Origin: an uncultured Clostridia bacterium
GTDB lineage: Bacteria > Bacillota > Clostridia > Oscillospirales > Acutalibacteraceae
Direction: 5' to 3'
Assembly: GCA_947598155.1 (NCBI GenBank)
Contig: CANQFC010000001.1
Location: 248,001-312,000, forward strand
Length of the DNA stretch: 64,000 nucleotides
Shown here: one piece after another, positions 18,201-26,682 of the stretch
Layout of the letters: every line of letters begins with the position of its first letter
How positions within the stretch are numbered: the first letter of the stretch is position 1
The notes under the pieces: model-generated
Seen by the model: the letters and a program-made list of their open reading frames with translations, nothing else
The model's database searches: none
What the model was told of the DNA's origin: nothing
Made by a program: the position numbers and the translations under genes

Positions 18201-18471
18201 CGATGCCGGGTAAAATTGCGTCGGGACGTTCATAGCGGACGATTTTCGCTATGTATTCCAAAGTCAGCGGCTCCATATAGACCTTATCGGCAATGGAGGT
18301 ATCCGTCATAATGGTTGCGGGGTTACAGTTGCAAAGCACAACCTCGTAGCCCTCTTCCTTTAGGGCAAGGCACGCCTGCGTTCCGGCGTAGTCAAATTCA
18401 GCCGCCTGACCTATTACAATAGGGCCGGAACCGATAACGAGTACTTTTTTAATATCAGTTCTCTTAGACAT
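15289..18471 (-). CDS. carB: Carbamoyl-phosphate synthase large subunit
   Basis: 1060 residues, normal length. Two homologous ATP-grasp halves are visible, one starting [20 protein letters not shown] and the second at about residue 550 with [22 protein letters not shown]-terminal allosteric MGS-like domain follows. It makes carbamoyl phosphate from bicarbonate, ammonia delivered by CarA, and two ATP, feeding pyrimidines and arginine. Its start overlaps carA by eight bases. It is the distal gene of a minus-strand row running from glutamine synthetase. Confidence 0.97.
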   Translation of the reverse strand: MSKRTDIKKVLVIGSGPIVIGQAAEFDYAGTQACLALKEEGYEVVLCNCNPATIMTDTSIADKVYMEPLTLEYIAKIVRYERPDAILPGIGGQTGLNLAMQLEKKGVLAECRVELLGTKSSSIERAEDRELFKELCEELGEPVLPSDIASSVEEGLAVARKIGYPVVLRPAFTLGGTGGGFADNEEEFLPLMKNAISLSPVRQVLIEKSVKGYKEIEYEVIRDSNDTAITICNMENVDPVGIHTGDSIVVCPSQTLTNKEYHMLRDSALKIIRALKIEGGCNVQFALDPNSFQYYLIEVNPRVSRSSALASKASGYPIARVSAKIGVGMTLDEIRIANTPASFEPTLDYVVTKMPRFPFDKFADANNSLSTQMKATGEVMSIGRTVEESLLKAVRSLEIGLCHLHNRKFDGMKKEDLLKYIKIGTDDRIYAIAELLRLGTDVDSITEACAIDRFFIRKLRNIVEKEKEIKENIGDIEILRSAKKMGFSDKAISLFWNMPETRVFELRKENGILPVYKMIDTCASEFESYIPYFYSTYEEENESKVSDKKKVIVLGSGPIRIGQGVEFDYSTVHAVKTIKSSGYEAIIINNNPETVSTDYTCSDKLYFEPLCTEDVMNIIELEKPEGVIATLGGQTAINLAEPLFERGVKIIGTDCDAIERAENRDSFEKLLISLGIPQPKGQAVTSIEEGIKAANEIGFPVLVRPSFVLGGRAMQIVATENSLREYLKTAVEIDEDRPVLVDKYIRGKEVEVDAICDGKRVFVPGIMELVERTGVHSGDSISVYPSYSLSDNVKETILDYTEKLGLGIGIIGLFNIQFIVDENENVYIIEVNPRSSRTVPFLSKATGYSLADIATLCNLGVSLSEQGIFDIYPKERERFYVKAPAFSFSKLRGMDAYLSPEMKSTGEAIGYDKKLHRAAYKAMMASGLTLRNYGTVVVSVADEDKEETLPLIRRFYNMGFNIEATTLTGEFLKSHGIRTRIRRKPSEGSDEVLESIRAGYVSYVINTRAILSGKHYGDGIAIRQCAAQNNITMLTSLDTVRMLLDVLEEVTLGISAIDAK

Positions 18472-19558
18472 TTTTTCGCTCCTCCATCATTTTAATAAAA
18501 CGGTCAAATAAATACGCGCTGTCTTGAGGGCCGGGCGCGCTTTCAGGGTGGTACTGAACGCTGAACACGTTATCTTTACCGCATTTCACGCCTTCAACGG
18601 TGTTGTCAAGCAGATTTATGTGCGTAACGGTGAGCGGCGTTCCGGCAAGCGATTCCAAATCTACCGCATACGAGTGATTTTGCGAAGTGATTTCTATTTT
18701 ATTCGTTTCAAGATTTCGCACGGGGTGATTTCCGCCGCGGTGTCCGAATTTTAACTTGTATGTTTTGGCACCGTAAGCCAATGATATAATCTGGTGACCG
18801 AGGCATATGCCAAAAATGGGATACCTGCCTATAAGTCTTTTTACGGTTTCTACGGTTTGCGGCACGTCTTCAGGGTTGCCCGGGCCGTTTGAAATAAATA
18901 TTCCGTCGGGATTTAAAGCCGTAATATCGCCCGCGGTGGTGTTCCAAGGCACTGCTGTCACTTTGCATCCGCGCAAATTCAGCGACCTCACAATATTCAT
19001 CTTCATACCGCAGTCAATGGCCGCTATATGGTATTTTTGATTTTCGGTATGGAATACTGCGGTTTTATCACAGCTGACCTTAGATACAGCGTCGGTCGGA
19101 ATATCAGAGGATTTTAATATTTTGAGTCCCTCTTCCAAAGAGACGTCAATATCCGTTATAAGCGCCCTGCGCGACCCTTTGTCACGGATAGAACGTGTGA
19201 GCTTTCTTGTGTCGATGCCCCAAATCCCGGGAATACCGAACCGTTTCATAACTTCCGACAGAGTGGCGGCGCTCCTGAAATTTGAGAGCTCATCGTTGTA
19301 TTCGCGGACAATGAGCGCGCCTATGGTGGGAGTATCGCGTTCAAAGTCGTCGTCCGCCATACCGTAATTTCCAATCAGCGGATATGTCATAACAACCGCC
19401 TGATACGTATAAGACGGGTCGGACATAATCTCTTGATAGCCTGCCATAGACGTGTTGAACACAATTTCAAGCACAGCCGTTTTGTCGGCGCCGAATCCGT
19501 AGCCGGAATATTCCTGTCCGTCTTCCAAAATAATTTTTCTGTCAAATTCCTTTACCAT
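18464..19558 (-). CDS. carA: Carbamoyl-phosphate synthase small (glutaminase) subunit
   Basis: 364 residues, standard length. The start ATG 19558 follows GAGGTACCGAGATT. The N-terminal CPSase_sm domain ([24 protein letters not shown]) is followed by a class I glutaminase with the nucleophile cysteine in FGICLGHQ and the His/Glu pair near VQYHPES. It hydrolyses glutamine and channels ammonia to CarB. It lies 12 bp after purF, so two glutamine-consuming enzymes share one transcript. Confidence 0.97.
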   Translation of the reverse strand: MVKEFDRKIILEDGQEYSGYGFGADKTAVLEIVFNTSMAGYQEIMSDPSYTYQAVVMTYPLIGNYGMADDDFERDTPTIGALIVREYNDELSNFRSAATLSEVMKRFGIPGIWGIDTRKLTRSIRDKGSRRALITDIDVSLEEGLKILKSSDIPTDAVSKVSCDKTAVFHTENQKYHIAAIDCGMKMNIVRSLNLRGCKVTAVPWNTTAGDITALNPDGIFISNGPGNPEDVPQTVETVKRLIGRYPIFGICLGHQIISLAYGAKTYKLKFGHRGGNHPVRNLETNKIEITSQNHSYAVDLESLAGTPLTVTHINLLDNTVEGVKCGKDNVFSVQYHPESAPGPQDSAYLFDRFIKMMEERKNV

Positions 19559-19570
19559 AATCTCGGTACC

Positions 19571-20992
19571 TCATTTTTTTATATCTGATAAACGCAGTTC
19601 ATAGCGGTCTTTGCGTGTGTCAGTCGGAATTTTTGTGGGATAATTTCCGTTAAAGCAGGCGCTGCAAAAATTACAGTTACCCGCGATATGCGCTAACTCT
19701 TCTGCGGGAAAGTACCCTAAAGAGTCGGCGCCGATCATATCGCGTATTTCGGAAACGCTGTGTTTGCAGGCAATCAAATGCTCCTCGGAATCAATATCCG
19801 TTCCGTAATAGCACGGGTGCAAAAACGGCGGTGAAGAAATGCGCACGTGAACCTCTTTTGCACCTGCGTCACGCAGAAGGTTGACAACGCGTCCCACCGT
19901 GTTGCCCCTGACAATAGAGTCGTCTACCAAAACAACACGTTTGCCGCGCACACTTTCCTCCACGGCGGAGAGCTTTATTCTTACGCCGTCTATTCTGGCG
20001 CCCTGCCCGGGGGAAATAAATGTTCTTCCTATGTACTTGTTCTTTATGAGCCCTATTCCGTAAGGAATACCTGACTCTTGGCTGAATCCGAGCGCCGCGT
20101 CTAAACCGGAATCGGGCGCGCCGATTACAATATCGGCTTGAACGGGATGAGCCTTGGCGAGAATTTTCCCTGCGGTTACTCTGGATTTATGGACGGAAAC
20201 GCCGTCTATTACCGAATCCGGACGGGCAAAATAAATGTACTCAAAAACGCAGAGCTTTTTATCCTTCTTTCCGCAGTGTTCGCGGCGGCATACAACGCCG
20301 TTCTTGCCGAATACCAATATTTCTCCCGGTTCTACGTCGCGTATAAACTCCGCGCCGACTGCTTTGACCGCACAGCTTTCAGAGGCTACTACATACATTC
20401 CGTCAGCGGTTTTGCCGTAGCATAAGGGGCGGAACCCGTAAGGGTCTCTTGCGCAGATAAGCTTTTGGGGTGACATTAAAACAAGGGAGTACGCGCCGTC
20501 AAGAATGTTCATCGCCCTGCTTACGGCGTCTTCAATCGAGGGAGAATTAAGCCTTTCCTTTGTGATGATATATGCGATAGTTTCGGTATCGCTTGTAGTA
20601 TGGAAGATTGCGCCCGTAAGCTCCAATTCACTTCTAAGCTCGGCGGCGTTACTGAGATTGCCGTTATGAGCCAAAGCCATTCTGCCCTTTTGATGGTTGA
20701 CTTCAATAGGCTGACAGTTGTTTCGGTTAGTTCCGCCGGTTGTACCGTATCTTGCGTGGGCAACCGCCATCGTGCTTTTCGGTAAGCGTGACAGAATATC
20801 TCCCGAAAAAACTTCGCTGACAAGCCCCGTATCTTTGTGGGATACGAACACACCGTCGTCGTTTACTACGATTCCACAGCTTTCCTGACCTCTGTGCTGG
20901 AGCGCGTACAGCCCGTAATATGAGATGCTCGCTACATCACAGGGCTCGGGTGAAATAACGCCGAATACGCCGCATTCTTCGTGGATACTCAT
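19571..20992 (-). CDS. purF: Amidophosphoribosyltransferase
   Basis: 473 residues from ATG 20992 after GGAGG. The short propeptide MSIHEE precedes Cys7, the class II glutaminase nucleophile (ECGVFGV). The phosphoribosyltransferase signature VVLVDDSIVRGNT is present. Cysteines in GNCNFCSACFNGNYPT match the iron-sulfur-type PurF of Bacillus. It catalyses the first committed step of purine synthesis (PRPP + glutamine). Its placement between ammonium transport and carAB instead of in a purine operon is notable. Confidence 0.96.
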   Translation of the reverse strand: MSIHEECGVFGVISPEPCDVASISYYGLYALQHRGQESCGIVVNDDGVFVSHKDTGLVSEVFSGDILSRLPKSTMAVAHARYGTTGGTNRNNCQPIEVNHQKGRMALAHNGNLSNAAELRSELELTGAIFHTTSDTETIAYIITKERLNSPSIEDAVSRAMNILDGAYSLVLMSPQKLICARDPYGFRPLCYGKTADGMYVVASESCAVKAVGAEFIRDVEPGEILVFGKNGVVCRREHCGKKDKKLCVFEYIYFARPDSVIDGVSVHKSRVTAGKILAKAHPVQADIVIGAPDSGLDAALGFSQESGIPYGIGLIKNKYIGRTFISPGQGARIDGVRIKLSAVEESVRGKRVVLVDDSIVRGNTVGRVVNLLRDAGAKEVHVRISSPPFLHPCYYGTDIDSEEHLIACKHSVSEIRDMIGADSLGYFPAEELAHIAGNCNFCSACFNGNYPTKIPTDTRKDRYELRLSDIKK

Positions 20993-21009
20993 AAAAACCT
21001 CCGTAAATT

Positions 21010-21075
21010 TATTCAAAGGCAGCGCCGATTAACCCGTTGAATTTCTCTTCGGTGATTTCGGCGCTACCTGACTTT
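21010..21075. promoter_or_regulatory. Large inverted repeat in the purF leader
   Basis: AGGCAGCGCCGA and TCGGCGCTACCT form a ~12 bp stem with one mismatch around a ~29-base interior that can also pair (ACCG...CGGGT). It ends close to the purF ribosome binding site. On the plus strand it is followed by a T-rich tract. It could be an attenuator or translational control element; no known riboswitch was recognised. Confidence 0.45.
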
Positions 21076-21085
21076 TTTGTTTTTT

Positions 21086-21118
21086 ATATAACTTATGCAA
21101 GAGATGCCCGCTGCCTTA
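21086..21118 (+). repeat. Dispersed element, left-end copy
   Basis: TATATAACTTATGCAAGAGA followed by TGCCCGCTGCC. It is the left-end module (ATAACTTAGGCAAGA-like) of the dispersed family, located in the spacer between the 55-residue gene and purF. Confidence 0.55.
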
Positions 21119-21126
21119 TAGTCAGC

Positions 21127-21294
21127 TTAATCCCAAGCGGTAGTATTCAGGGCATATTCCGTTTTGCTGTTATCTGTTCGGGAAAGAAAGGCTTTCTCGT
21201 ATATGGGATTCGGAATTTCGGATTTAAGCAAAAATTCAGGAATTTGCTCTGAAAAATCAAATTGGGAAATAAATTTTTCTCCGTTATTATACAT
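21127..21294 (-). CDS. Small hypothetical protein (55 aa) after amtB-PII
   Basis: ATG 21294 follows GAAAGG at nine bases. The frame runs 55 codons to TAA 21127. The protein begins MYNNGEKFISQFDFSEQIPE and ends TEYALNTTAWD. It is acidic and soluble, with no membrane segment or cysteine. I do not recognise it. It begins 26 bp after the AmtB-PII stop on the same strand, so it is very likely co-transcribed with nitrogen genes. A small modulator of PII or glutamine synthetase would fit the position, but that is only conjecture. Codon use is like that of its neighbours. Confidence 0.6.
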   Translation of the reverse strand: MYNNGEKFISQFDFSEQIPEFLLKSEIPNPIYEKAFLSRTDNSKTEYALNTTAWD

Positions 21295-21319
21295 AAGTAA
21301 ATCCCTTTCTGATTATGAT

Positions 21320-23083
21320 TTATTCGACATCCTGAAGGGCGTCATAGCCTTCTTCTCCCGTGCGGATTTTTACGACATTTTCAACGTCGTAAACAAAAAC
21401 TTTTCCGTCGCCGATATGGCCGGTGTAAAGCACTTTTTTAGCCGTGTCGATTACACTGCGCACAGGCACCTTGCTGACTACAATATCGACTTGAATTTTC
21501 GGCAGGAGGTTAGCTTCCACCTGAACGCCCCTGTAATATTCGGGCTTGCCTTTCTGGATGCCGCATCCGAGTACGTGGGAAACGGTCATACCCGTAATAC
21601 CGATGTCTATCATTGCGGCTTTCAGCGCCTCAAAGCGAGACTCCTTACAGATTATCTCCACTTTTGTAAACTTTGGAGTTCCATCGTCAAATGAGGGCAT
21701 CTTTTTAACGGTAACGGCTTCAGCCACGGGAACATCGCCTGTTACGGCTGTTGCCTCCTCATAACCGTAATCAAGACTTTCAACTGCGGGTACAAAGTCC
21801 GCGTAAGCGCTGGGAAGACCGTGCTCCGAGCTGTCAAGACCTTTTATTTCTTCTTCTTGTGAAACACGAAGACCGACAGTCTTTTTGATTACCAGGAATG
21901 AAATAGTCATTGTTATTGCGGTCCACGCAAGAATTGCCAATATTCCGAGTAATTGTACGCCAAACAGTTTGAAACTGCCTGTGTAGAGCAATCCTTTAAG
22001 CCCCGCGGGGGCGTCGGGATTTGCGAGCAGTCCTACGGCAAGCGTACCCCAAACGCCGTTTGCAAAGTGAACGCCGACAGCGCCGACAGGGTCGTCAATA
22101 TGCAGTTTTAAATCAAGCGTTTCTACAACAACTACAACAAGAATGCCCGAAACAATGCCTATAATTGCGGAGCCGAGAGCGTCAACCGCGTCACAGCCTG
22201 CCGTTATGCCGACCAAACCTGCCAGAGAGCCGTTCAGGCACATAGATACGTCCGGCTTGCCGTTTTTTATCCAAGTAAATATCATAGTTGTGCAGGTTGC
22301 CACAGCAGGGGCTATGGTAGTCGTTACAAAAATTGAGGCAAGCGAATTGTTATCCCATGCGGCGGCTCCGTTAAAGCCGTACCAGCCAAACCAAAGAATA
22401 AAACAGCCAAGAGCGCCGAGAGTTATTGAATGGCCGGGAATGGCGTTGACCTTGATAACTTTGTTTTCTTTGTCTCTGACATATTTTCCTAGGCGCGGAC
22501 CCACCATAATTGCCCCAATCAAAGCGGTAATTCCTCCGACGGAGTGAATCGCCGCAGAACCGGCAAAATCGTGAAATCCGAGTTGCGCGAGCCAACCCTG
22601 CGGGTTCCAAACCCAGCCTGCTTCAACGGGATAAACAAACAGTGAGATTATTCCCGAGTAAATGCAGTAAGATATAAATTTTGTCCGTTCTGCCATAGAG
22701 CCGGAAACGATAGTTGCCGCCGTTGCGCAGAACACAAGGTTGAAAACGAACGACGGAGCGTTTCCGCTTTGTAAAAATCCGCCGAAATCGGTAAGTATTT
22801 TAAGATTCGGTATTCCGAAAATCCCCAAGACGTAATCCTCCGCCATCATAAGGCTGAATCCGAGCAAAACGAATACAACCGTTCCGATACAGAAGTCCAT
22901 AAGGTTTTTCATAATGATGTTGCCTGCGTTTTTTGCTCTGGTAAATCCCGTTTCAACCATAGCAAATCCCGCCTGCATAAAGAATACAAGCGCGGCGCCT
23001 ATAAGGTACCAAACGCCGAATACCTCACTTGTAACGGATTCTTCTACAAGTTTTGTGATTTCTTCAATAGCCAACAGTGTCAT
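21320..23083 (-). CDS. amtB: Ammonium transporter fused to a PII signalling domain
   Basis: 587 residues. The first ~420 form an Amt/Rh channel with 11 membrane segments (QAGFAMVETGFTRAKNAGN, FDFAGSAAIHSVGGI-like core HDFAGSAAIHSVGG, and a conserved pore His region). A ~45-residue acidic linker leads to a complete GlnB/GlnK-type PII domain from about residue 470 (KVEIICKESRFEAL, T-loop KPEYYRGVQVE, C-loop TGHIGDGKVFVYDV). PII normally plugs AmtB in trans when nitrogen is plentiful; here the plug is covalently attached. It follows the glutamine synthetase gene by 31 bp. Confidence 0.93.
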   Translation of the reverse strand: MTLLAIEEITKLVEESVTSEVFGVWYLIGAALVFFMQAGFAMVETGFTRAKNAGNIIMKNLMDFCIGTVVFVLLGFSLMMAEDYVLGIFGIPNLKILTDFGGFLQSGNAPSFVFNLVFCATAATIVSGSMAERTKFISYCIYSGIISLFVYPVEAGWVWNPQGWLAQLGFHDFAGSAAIHSVGGITALIGAIMVGPRLGKYVRDKENKVIKVNAIPGHSITLGALGCFILWFGWYGFNGAAAWDNNSLASIFVTTTIAPAVATCTTMIFTWIKNGKPDVSMCLNGSLAGLVGITAGCDAVDALGSAIIGIVSGILVVVVVETLDLKLHIDDPVGAVGVHFANGVWGTLAVGLLANPDAPAGLKGLLYTGSFKLFGVQLLGILAILAWTAITMTISFLVIKKTVGLRVSQEEEIKGLDSSEHGLPSAYADFVPAVESLDYGYEEATAVTGDVPVAEAVTVKKMPSFDDGTPKFTKVEIICKESRFEALKAAMIDIGITGMTVSHVLGCGIQKGKPEYYRGVQVEANLLPKIQVDIVVSKVPVRSVIDTAKKVLYTGHIGDGKVFVYDVENVVKIRTGEEGYDALQDVE

Positions 23084-23090
23084 CTTCTTT

Positions 23091-23118
23091 CATTTAATAA
23101 GGGGCTTGCCTAAGTTAT
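23091..23118 (-). repeat. Dispersed element, minimal fused copy
   Basis: Read on the minus strand, ATAACTTAGGCAAGCCCC then TTATTAAATG joins the left-end and right-end modules directly without a middle. It overlaps the end of the glutamine synthetase gene and supplies the leader of amtB-PII. Confidence 0.65.
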
Positions 23119-25211
23119 TTTACGCTGAAGAGCAGGTCTGCGTAAGACGGGAAAGGCCAATATTTCTTTGAGGTCAGTGTTTCTGCCTCATCGCAGGCAA
23201 GCCTGAGACTGCTCATAACAGCGAGCACGGAATCGCGAATCATAACGGATTCGCTCCCTATATCTTTTGCGCCGTTCAAAGAGTTGAGCGCGTTTTCCAA
23301 TTTCTCGGATTCGGAGGCGATTTGGTCTGTAAGCACAGAGAGCTTTCTTACGACGCCTGTTTCGTAAGCGCATTCAAGAGAGGAATCAATAGCTTTTTTT
23401 GCTGCGGCGGACTTTGCGACGTCTGCGGCGTAAGCCTCTATTGCGGGGGCAATCTGCGTTTTTGCCATATCGACCATGGTGTTTGCCTCAATGATGATAG
23501 TCTTGCAATAGTTTTCCAGCATAATCTCGTATCTCGATTTAAGCTCCGCTTCGGTGAAAACGCCGTGGGATGTAAGCATATCAACATTTTTCTTATCCAA
23601 AAGATGCGGCATACAATCCGCCGTAGTGCGGTAATTTAGCAGGCCGCGCTCTTCTGTCGCTTCTTTTATCCAGCTTTCGTCATAGCCGTTGCCGTTGAAA
23701 ATTATGCGCTTATGGTCTTTAATAGTTTTCCTAATCATTTCGTGGAGCGCGGTTTCAAAGTCGTCGGCGTTTTCAAGTCTGTCGGCGTATATCTTGAGAG
23801 ATTCCGCAACGGCGCTGTTGAGCATAATGTTTGCGCAGGCTATGCTGTTTGAAGAGCCAAGCATACGGAATTCAAACTTGTTACCAGTGAAAGCAAATGG
23901 GGAGGTTCTGTTGCGGTCGGTAGTATCACGGTTAAACTTCGGCAAAACGTCAACGCCGAGCTTCATCTGCGTTTTTTCGGCGCCCTTGTATGGCGTGCCG
24001 GTTTCAATTGCCTCAAGAACGCCGTTTAATTCATCGCCGAGGAAAATTGAAACAACAGCGGGAGGAGCCTCGTTCGCGCCAAGGCGATGGTCGTTACCGG
24101 CTGTTGCAACCGATATTCTCAGAAGGTCCTGATAATCGTCAACCGCTTTTATTACGGCGCACAGGAACAAAAGGAACTGAGCGTTTTCATAAGGAGTAGC
24201 GCCGGGTGAGAGAAGATTTTGGCCGGCGTCGGTGGCAATCGACCAGTTGTTGTGCTTACCGCTGCCGTTGACGCCCGCAAAGGGCTTTTCGTGGAGCAGG
24301 CATACAAGACCGTGCTTTGCGGCAACTTTCTGCATTATCTCCATAGTAAGCTGGTTATGGTCGGTCGCGATATTTGTCGTCGTATAGATAGGTGCAAGCT
24401 CGTGCTGAGCAGGTGCAACCTCGTTATGCTCTGTTTTTGCCAAAATGCCGAGTTTCCAAAGCTCGTCGTTTAATTCTTCCATATAGGCGGCGACTCTCGG
24501 CTTGATAACGCCGAAGTAATGGTCGTCCATTTCCTGGCCTTTGGGCGACTTTGCTCCGAACAAGGTGCGGCCAGTAAGGCGAAGATCCGGACGAAGGTCA
24601 TACATTTCTTTTGTTACAAGAAAATATTCCTGTTCCGGGCCGACAGAGCTTGTAACCCGTTTTACGCTGTCGTTGCCGAACAGACGGAGAATGCGCAGAG
24701 CCTGCTTGTTAAGAGCCTCCATAGAGCGGAGCAGGGGAGTTTTCTTGTCAAGCGCGTGGCCGCCGAAAGAGCAGAAAGCAGTGGGAATACACAATGTTTT
24801 TCCCTTGATAAACGCGTATGACGTGGGGTCCCAAGCAGTGTAGCCCCTTGCCTCAAAAGTGGCGCGCAGTCCGCCGCTGGGGAAAGAAGACGCGTCAGGC
24901 TCGCCTTTTATGAGCTCTTTGCCCGAAAATTCCATAATTACGCCGCCGTCGGGGGAAGGAGAAATAAAGCTGTCGTGTTTTTCGGCTGTAATGCCTGTGA
25001 GCGGCTGGAACCAGTGGGTGTAATGCGTTGCGCCCCTTGAAACCGCCCAATCTTTCATTGCTATGGCAACTGCGTTGGCAACGCCGATGTCAATTTCAGC
25101 GCCTTCGTCAATCGTCTTTTTGAGCGAGGCGTAAACTTTAGCCGACAGTGTAGCTTTCATTACTCTGTCGTCAAAGACTGAACTTCCAAAATAATCTGTT
25201 ACAGTTTTCAT
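23115..25211 (-). CDS. glnN: Type III glutamine synthetase
   Basis: 698 residues, the length of GSIII and much longer than GSI (~450). GSIII-specific segments include [28 protein letters not shown], the catalytic stretch [23 protein letters not shown], the ATP-site region [12 protein letters not shown] and a long helical C-terminus. It makes glutamine from glutamate, ammonia and ATP. It is the first gene of the minus-strand nitrogen unit, transcribed from a perfect promoter through two tandem hairpins (see 25258-25405), so expression is probably set by transcription attenuation. Confidence 0.96.
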   Translation of the reverse strand: MKTVTDYFGSSVFDDRVMKATLSAKVYASLKKTIDEGAEIDIGVANAVAIAMKDWAVSRGATHYTHWFQPLTGITAEKHDSFISPSPDGGVIMEFSGKELIKGEPDASSFPSGGLRATFEARGYTAWDPTSYAFIKGKTLCIPTAFCSFGGHALDKKTPLLRSMEALNKQALRILRLFGNDSVKRVTSSVGPEQEYFLVTKEMYDLRPDLRLTGRTLFGAKSPKGQEMDDHYFGVIKPRVAAYMEELNDELWKLGILAKTEHNEVAPAQHELAPIYTTTNIATDHNQLTMEIMQKVAAKHGLVCLLHEKPFAGVNGSGKHNNWSIATDAGQNLLSPGATPYENAQFLLFLCAVIKAVDDYQDLLRISVATAGNDHRLGANEAPPAVVSIFLGDELNGVLEAIETGTPYKGAEKTQMKLGVDVLPKFNRDTTDRNRTSPFAFTGNKFEFRMLGSSNSIACANIMLNSAVAESLKIYADRLENADDFETALHEMIRKTIKDHKRIIFNGNGYDESWIKEATEERGLLNYRTTADCMPHLLDKKNVDMLTSHGVFTEAELKSRYEIMLENYCKTIIIEANTMVDMAKTQIAPAIEAYAADVAKSAAAKKAIDSSLECAYETGVVRKLSVLTDQIASESEKLENALNSLNGAKDIGSESVMIRDSVLAVMSSLRLACDEAETLTSKKYWPFPSYADLLFSVK

Positions 25212-25257
25212 ACATATATCTCCTTTAAATATTTAATAAGCGCGTTAAAAGATAAAA

Positions 25258-25288
25258 GCGCCTTTAATGCGAAAAACATTAAAGACGC
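25258..25288 (-). promoter_or_regulatory. Second leader hairpin of the GSIII operon
   Basis: On the minus strand GCGTCTTTAATG pairs with CATTAAAGGCGC (one mismatch) and is followed by TTTTATCTTTT. It resembles the upstream terminator hairpin in sequence; both are preceded by an AGGCAA(A/T)GGCGTCTTT-type block, as if duplicated. Confidence 0.7.
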
Positions 25289-25321
25289 CATTGCCTGTTT
25301 ATGAAATTTTAATTATTAAGT

Positions 25322-25358
25322 AAAAAAAGCGTCTTTGAGCATACATTCTCAAAGACGC
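25322..25358 (-). terminator. Leader terminator (attenuator) of the GSIII operon
   Basis: On the minus strand GCGTCTTTGAG and CTCAAAGACGC form an 11 bp perfect stem followed by seven T residues. It lies between the operon's promoter and glnN. Unrelieved, it would stop transcription about 110 bp before the gene, so antitermination must be possible. Confidence 0.8.
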
Positions 25359-25376
25359 CTTTGCCTTATGTTGCGT

Positions 25377-25405
25377 ATTATACACCGACAGAAATTTTTT
25401 GTCAA
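25377..25405 (-). promoter_or_regulatory. Consensus promoter of the GSIII operon
   Basis: TTGACA, 17 bases, TATAAT on the minus strand: a perfect sigma-A promoter. Confidence 0.9.
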
Positions 25406-25466
25406 TCCCTTTTAAAACTTTTTTGAAAATCAGCGGCGAAAAGTATAGCGACTTTCCGCTAACTAC

Positions 25467-25495
25467 TTGACAAAGAATAAGTCCGAGAGTATAAT
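25467..25495 (+). promoter_or_regulatory. Consensus promoter of the glutamate synthase operon
   Basis: TTGACA, 17 bases, TATAAT on the plus strand, divergent from the equally perfect glnN promoter about 60 bp away. This pair organises the whole nitrogen island. Confidence 0.9.
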
Positions 25496-25528
25496 TATGA
25501 AAAAATGAGCAACGGCGTTCGTTTCGGT

Positions 25529-25563
25529 GCGGAGTATTCTGCGCTGAGATGAGCGCTTTTTTT
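25529..25563 (+). promoter_or_regulatory. Overlapping antiterminator/terminator in the glutamate synthase leader
   Basis: Terminator: GCGCT 25541-25545 with AGCGC 25552-25556, then seven T. Upstream hairpin: GCGGA 25529-25533 with TCTGC 25538-25542. The two share bases 25541-25542, so only one can form fully. This is the geometry of an attenuation switch. The trans-acting factor or ligand is not visible here. Confidence 0.65.
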
Positions 25564-25586
25564 ATTTAACTTAAAGAGGGACCGAT

Positions 25587-26681
25587 ATGAAATTAGAAGG
25601 ACAGGTGCGAATCCCGTCAGGATGTGCAATAGCCGCCGTTATCTCTAAAGAAGGGAACAGAATGTCCGGCGAGCTTATTTACAATTCAATGAAACCGATG
25701 CACGACCGTTCCAACGGGCTTGGCGGCGGTTTTGCAGGTTACGGCATTTATCCTGAATACAGAGAATTTTACGCGCTGCATATGTTTTTTGATTCCCGTT
25801 CAACACGCAAGGAGTGCGAAGTGTTCTTAAAGGAGCGCTTTGAAATTGTAAAAAGTGAAATTATTCCGACAAGAACCATTCCGGCTATTACGGACGAACC
25901 GATTATTTGGCGATATTTTGTCGCTCCGCTGAAATCTCTGCTCGTTTCAATGCAGCTTGACGAAAAAGAATTTGTAGCGCGCACCGTTATGAAGATAAAT
26001 ACGGAGATAAACGGCGCTTACGTCTTTTCAAGCGGTAAAAATATGGGCACTTTTAAGGCCGTCGGTTTTCCCGAGGACGTCGGCGTGTTTTATAAATTAG
26101 AGGAATACGAGGGATATTCTTGGACGGCGCACGGCCGTTACCCTACCAATACTCCGGGCTGGTGGGGAGGAGCTCATCCGTTCACCCTGCTTGATTGGTC
26201 TATTGTGCATAACGGGGAAATTTCTTCTTACGACGCTAACCGGCGCTTTATTGAGATGTTCGGGTATAAATGCACTCTGCAAACCGATACCGAGGTTATC
26301 ACTTATATAATGGACTACCTGATTCGCAGGCAGGGGCTTGAGCTTGAGGAGGCCGCGAGCGTTATTGCCGCGCCGTTTTGGAGCACTATTGAAGGTATGG
26401 CTGATGAGGAAGATAGAAACAGGCATACTTTTTTGCGCACGGTATTTCCGAGCCTGCTTATTACAGGGCCGTTTTCTATCGTCCTCGGTTTTAACGGAGG
26501 GCTTATGGCGCTTAATGACCGCCTGAAACTTCGCTCCATGGTAGTCGGCGAAAAAGATGACAGAGTATATATCGCTAGCGAAGAGGCGTCAATCCGCGTA
26601 ATGGAGCCGAACGCCGAAAATATTTGGGCACCCGCCGGCGGCGAACCGGTAATAGTTAAGGTAAAGGAAGGCGCGTATTAA
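25587..26681 (+). CDS. Glutamate synthase, class II glutaminase subunit (split type)
   Basis: 364 residues from ATG 25587 after AGAGGGACC. Corresponds to the N-terminal amidotransferase domain of GltB, encoded here as a separate protein as in archaeal-type glutamate synthases. Cys13 in SGCAIAAV is the expected N-terminal nucleophile after removal of 12 residues. AHGRYPTNTPG, VHNGEISSYDANRRF and LQTDTEVI are typical class II glutaminase motifs. It releases ammonia from glutamine for the synthase subunit encoded next. Confidence 0.93.
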   Translation: MKLEGQVRIPSGCAIAAVISKEGNRMSGELIYNSMKPMHDRSNGLGGGFAGYGIYPEYREFYALHMFFDSRSTRKECEVFLKERFEIVKSEIIPTRTIPAITDEPIIWRYFVAPLKSLLVSMQLDEKEFVARTVMKINTEINGAYVFSSGKNMGTFKAVGFPEDVGVFYKLEEYEGYSWTAHGRYPTNTPGWWGGAHPFTLLDWSIVHNGEISSYDANRRFIEMFGYKCTLQTDTEVITYIMDYLIRRQGLELEEAASVIAAPFWSTIEGMADEEDRNRHTFLRTVFPSLLITGPFSIVLGFNGGLMALNDRLKLRSMVVGEKDDRVYIASEEASIRVMEPNAENIWAPAGGEPVIVKVKEGAY

Positions 26682-26682
26682 A

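Noticed and set aside
20993-21126. Purine or PreQ1 riboswitch before purF
   Set aside because: The characteristic loop motifs are absent; only the inverted repeat is supported.
25322-25358. ANTAR-type two-hairpin antiterminator for glnN
   Set aside because: Only one loop could be read as fitting the A1/G4 hexaloop rule, and the second clearly does not; no ANTAR protein is encoded in the window.
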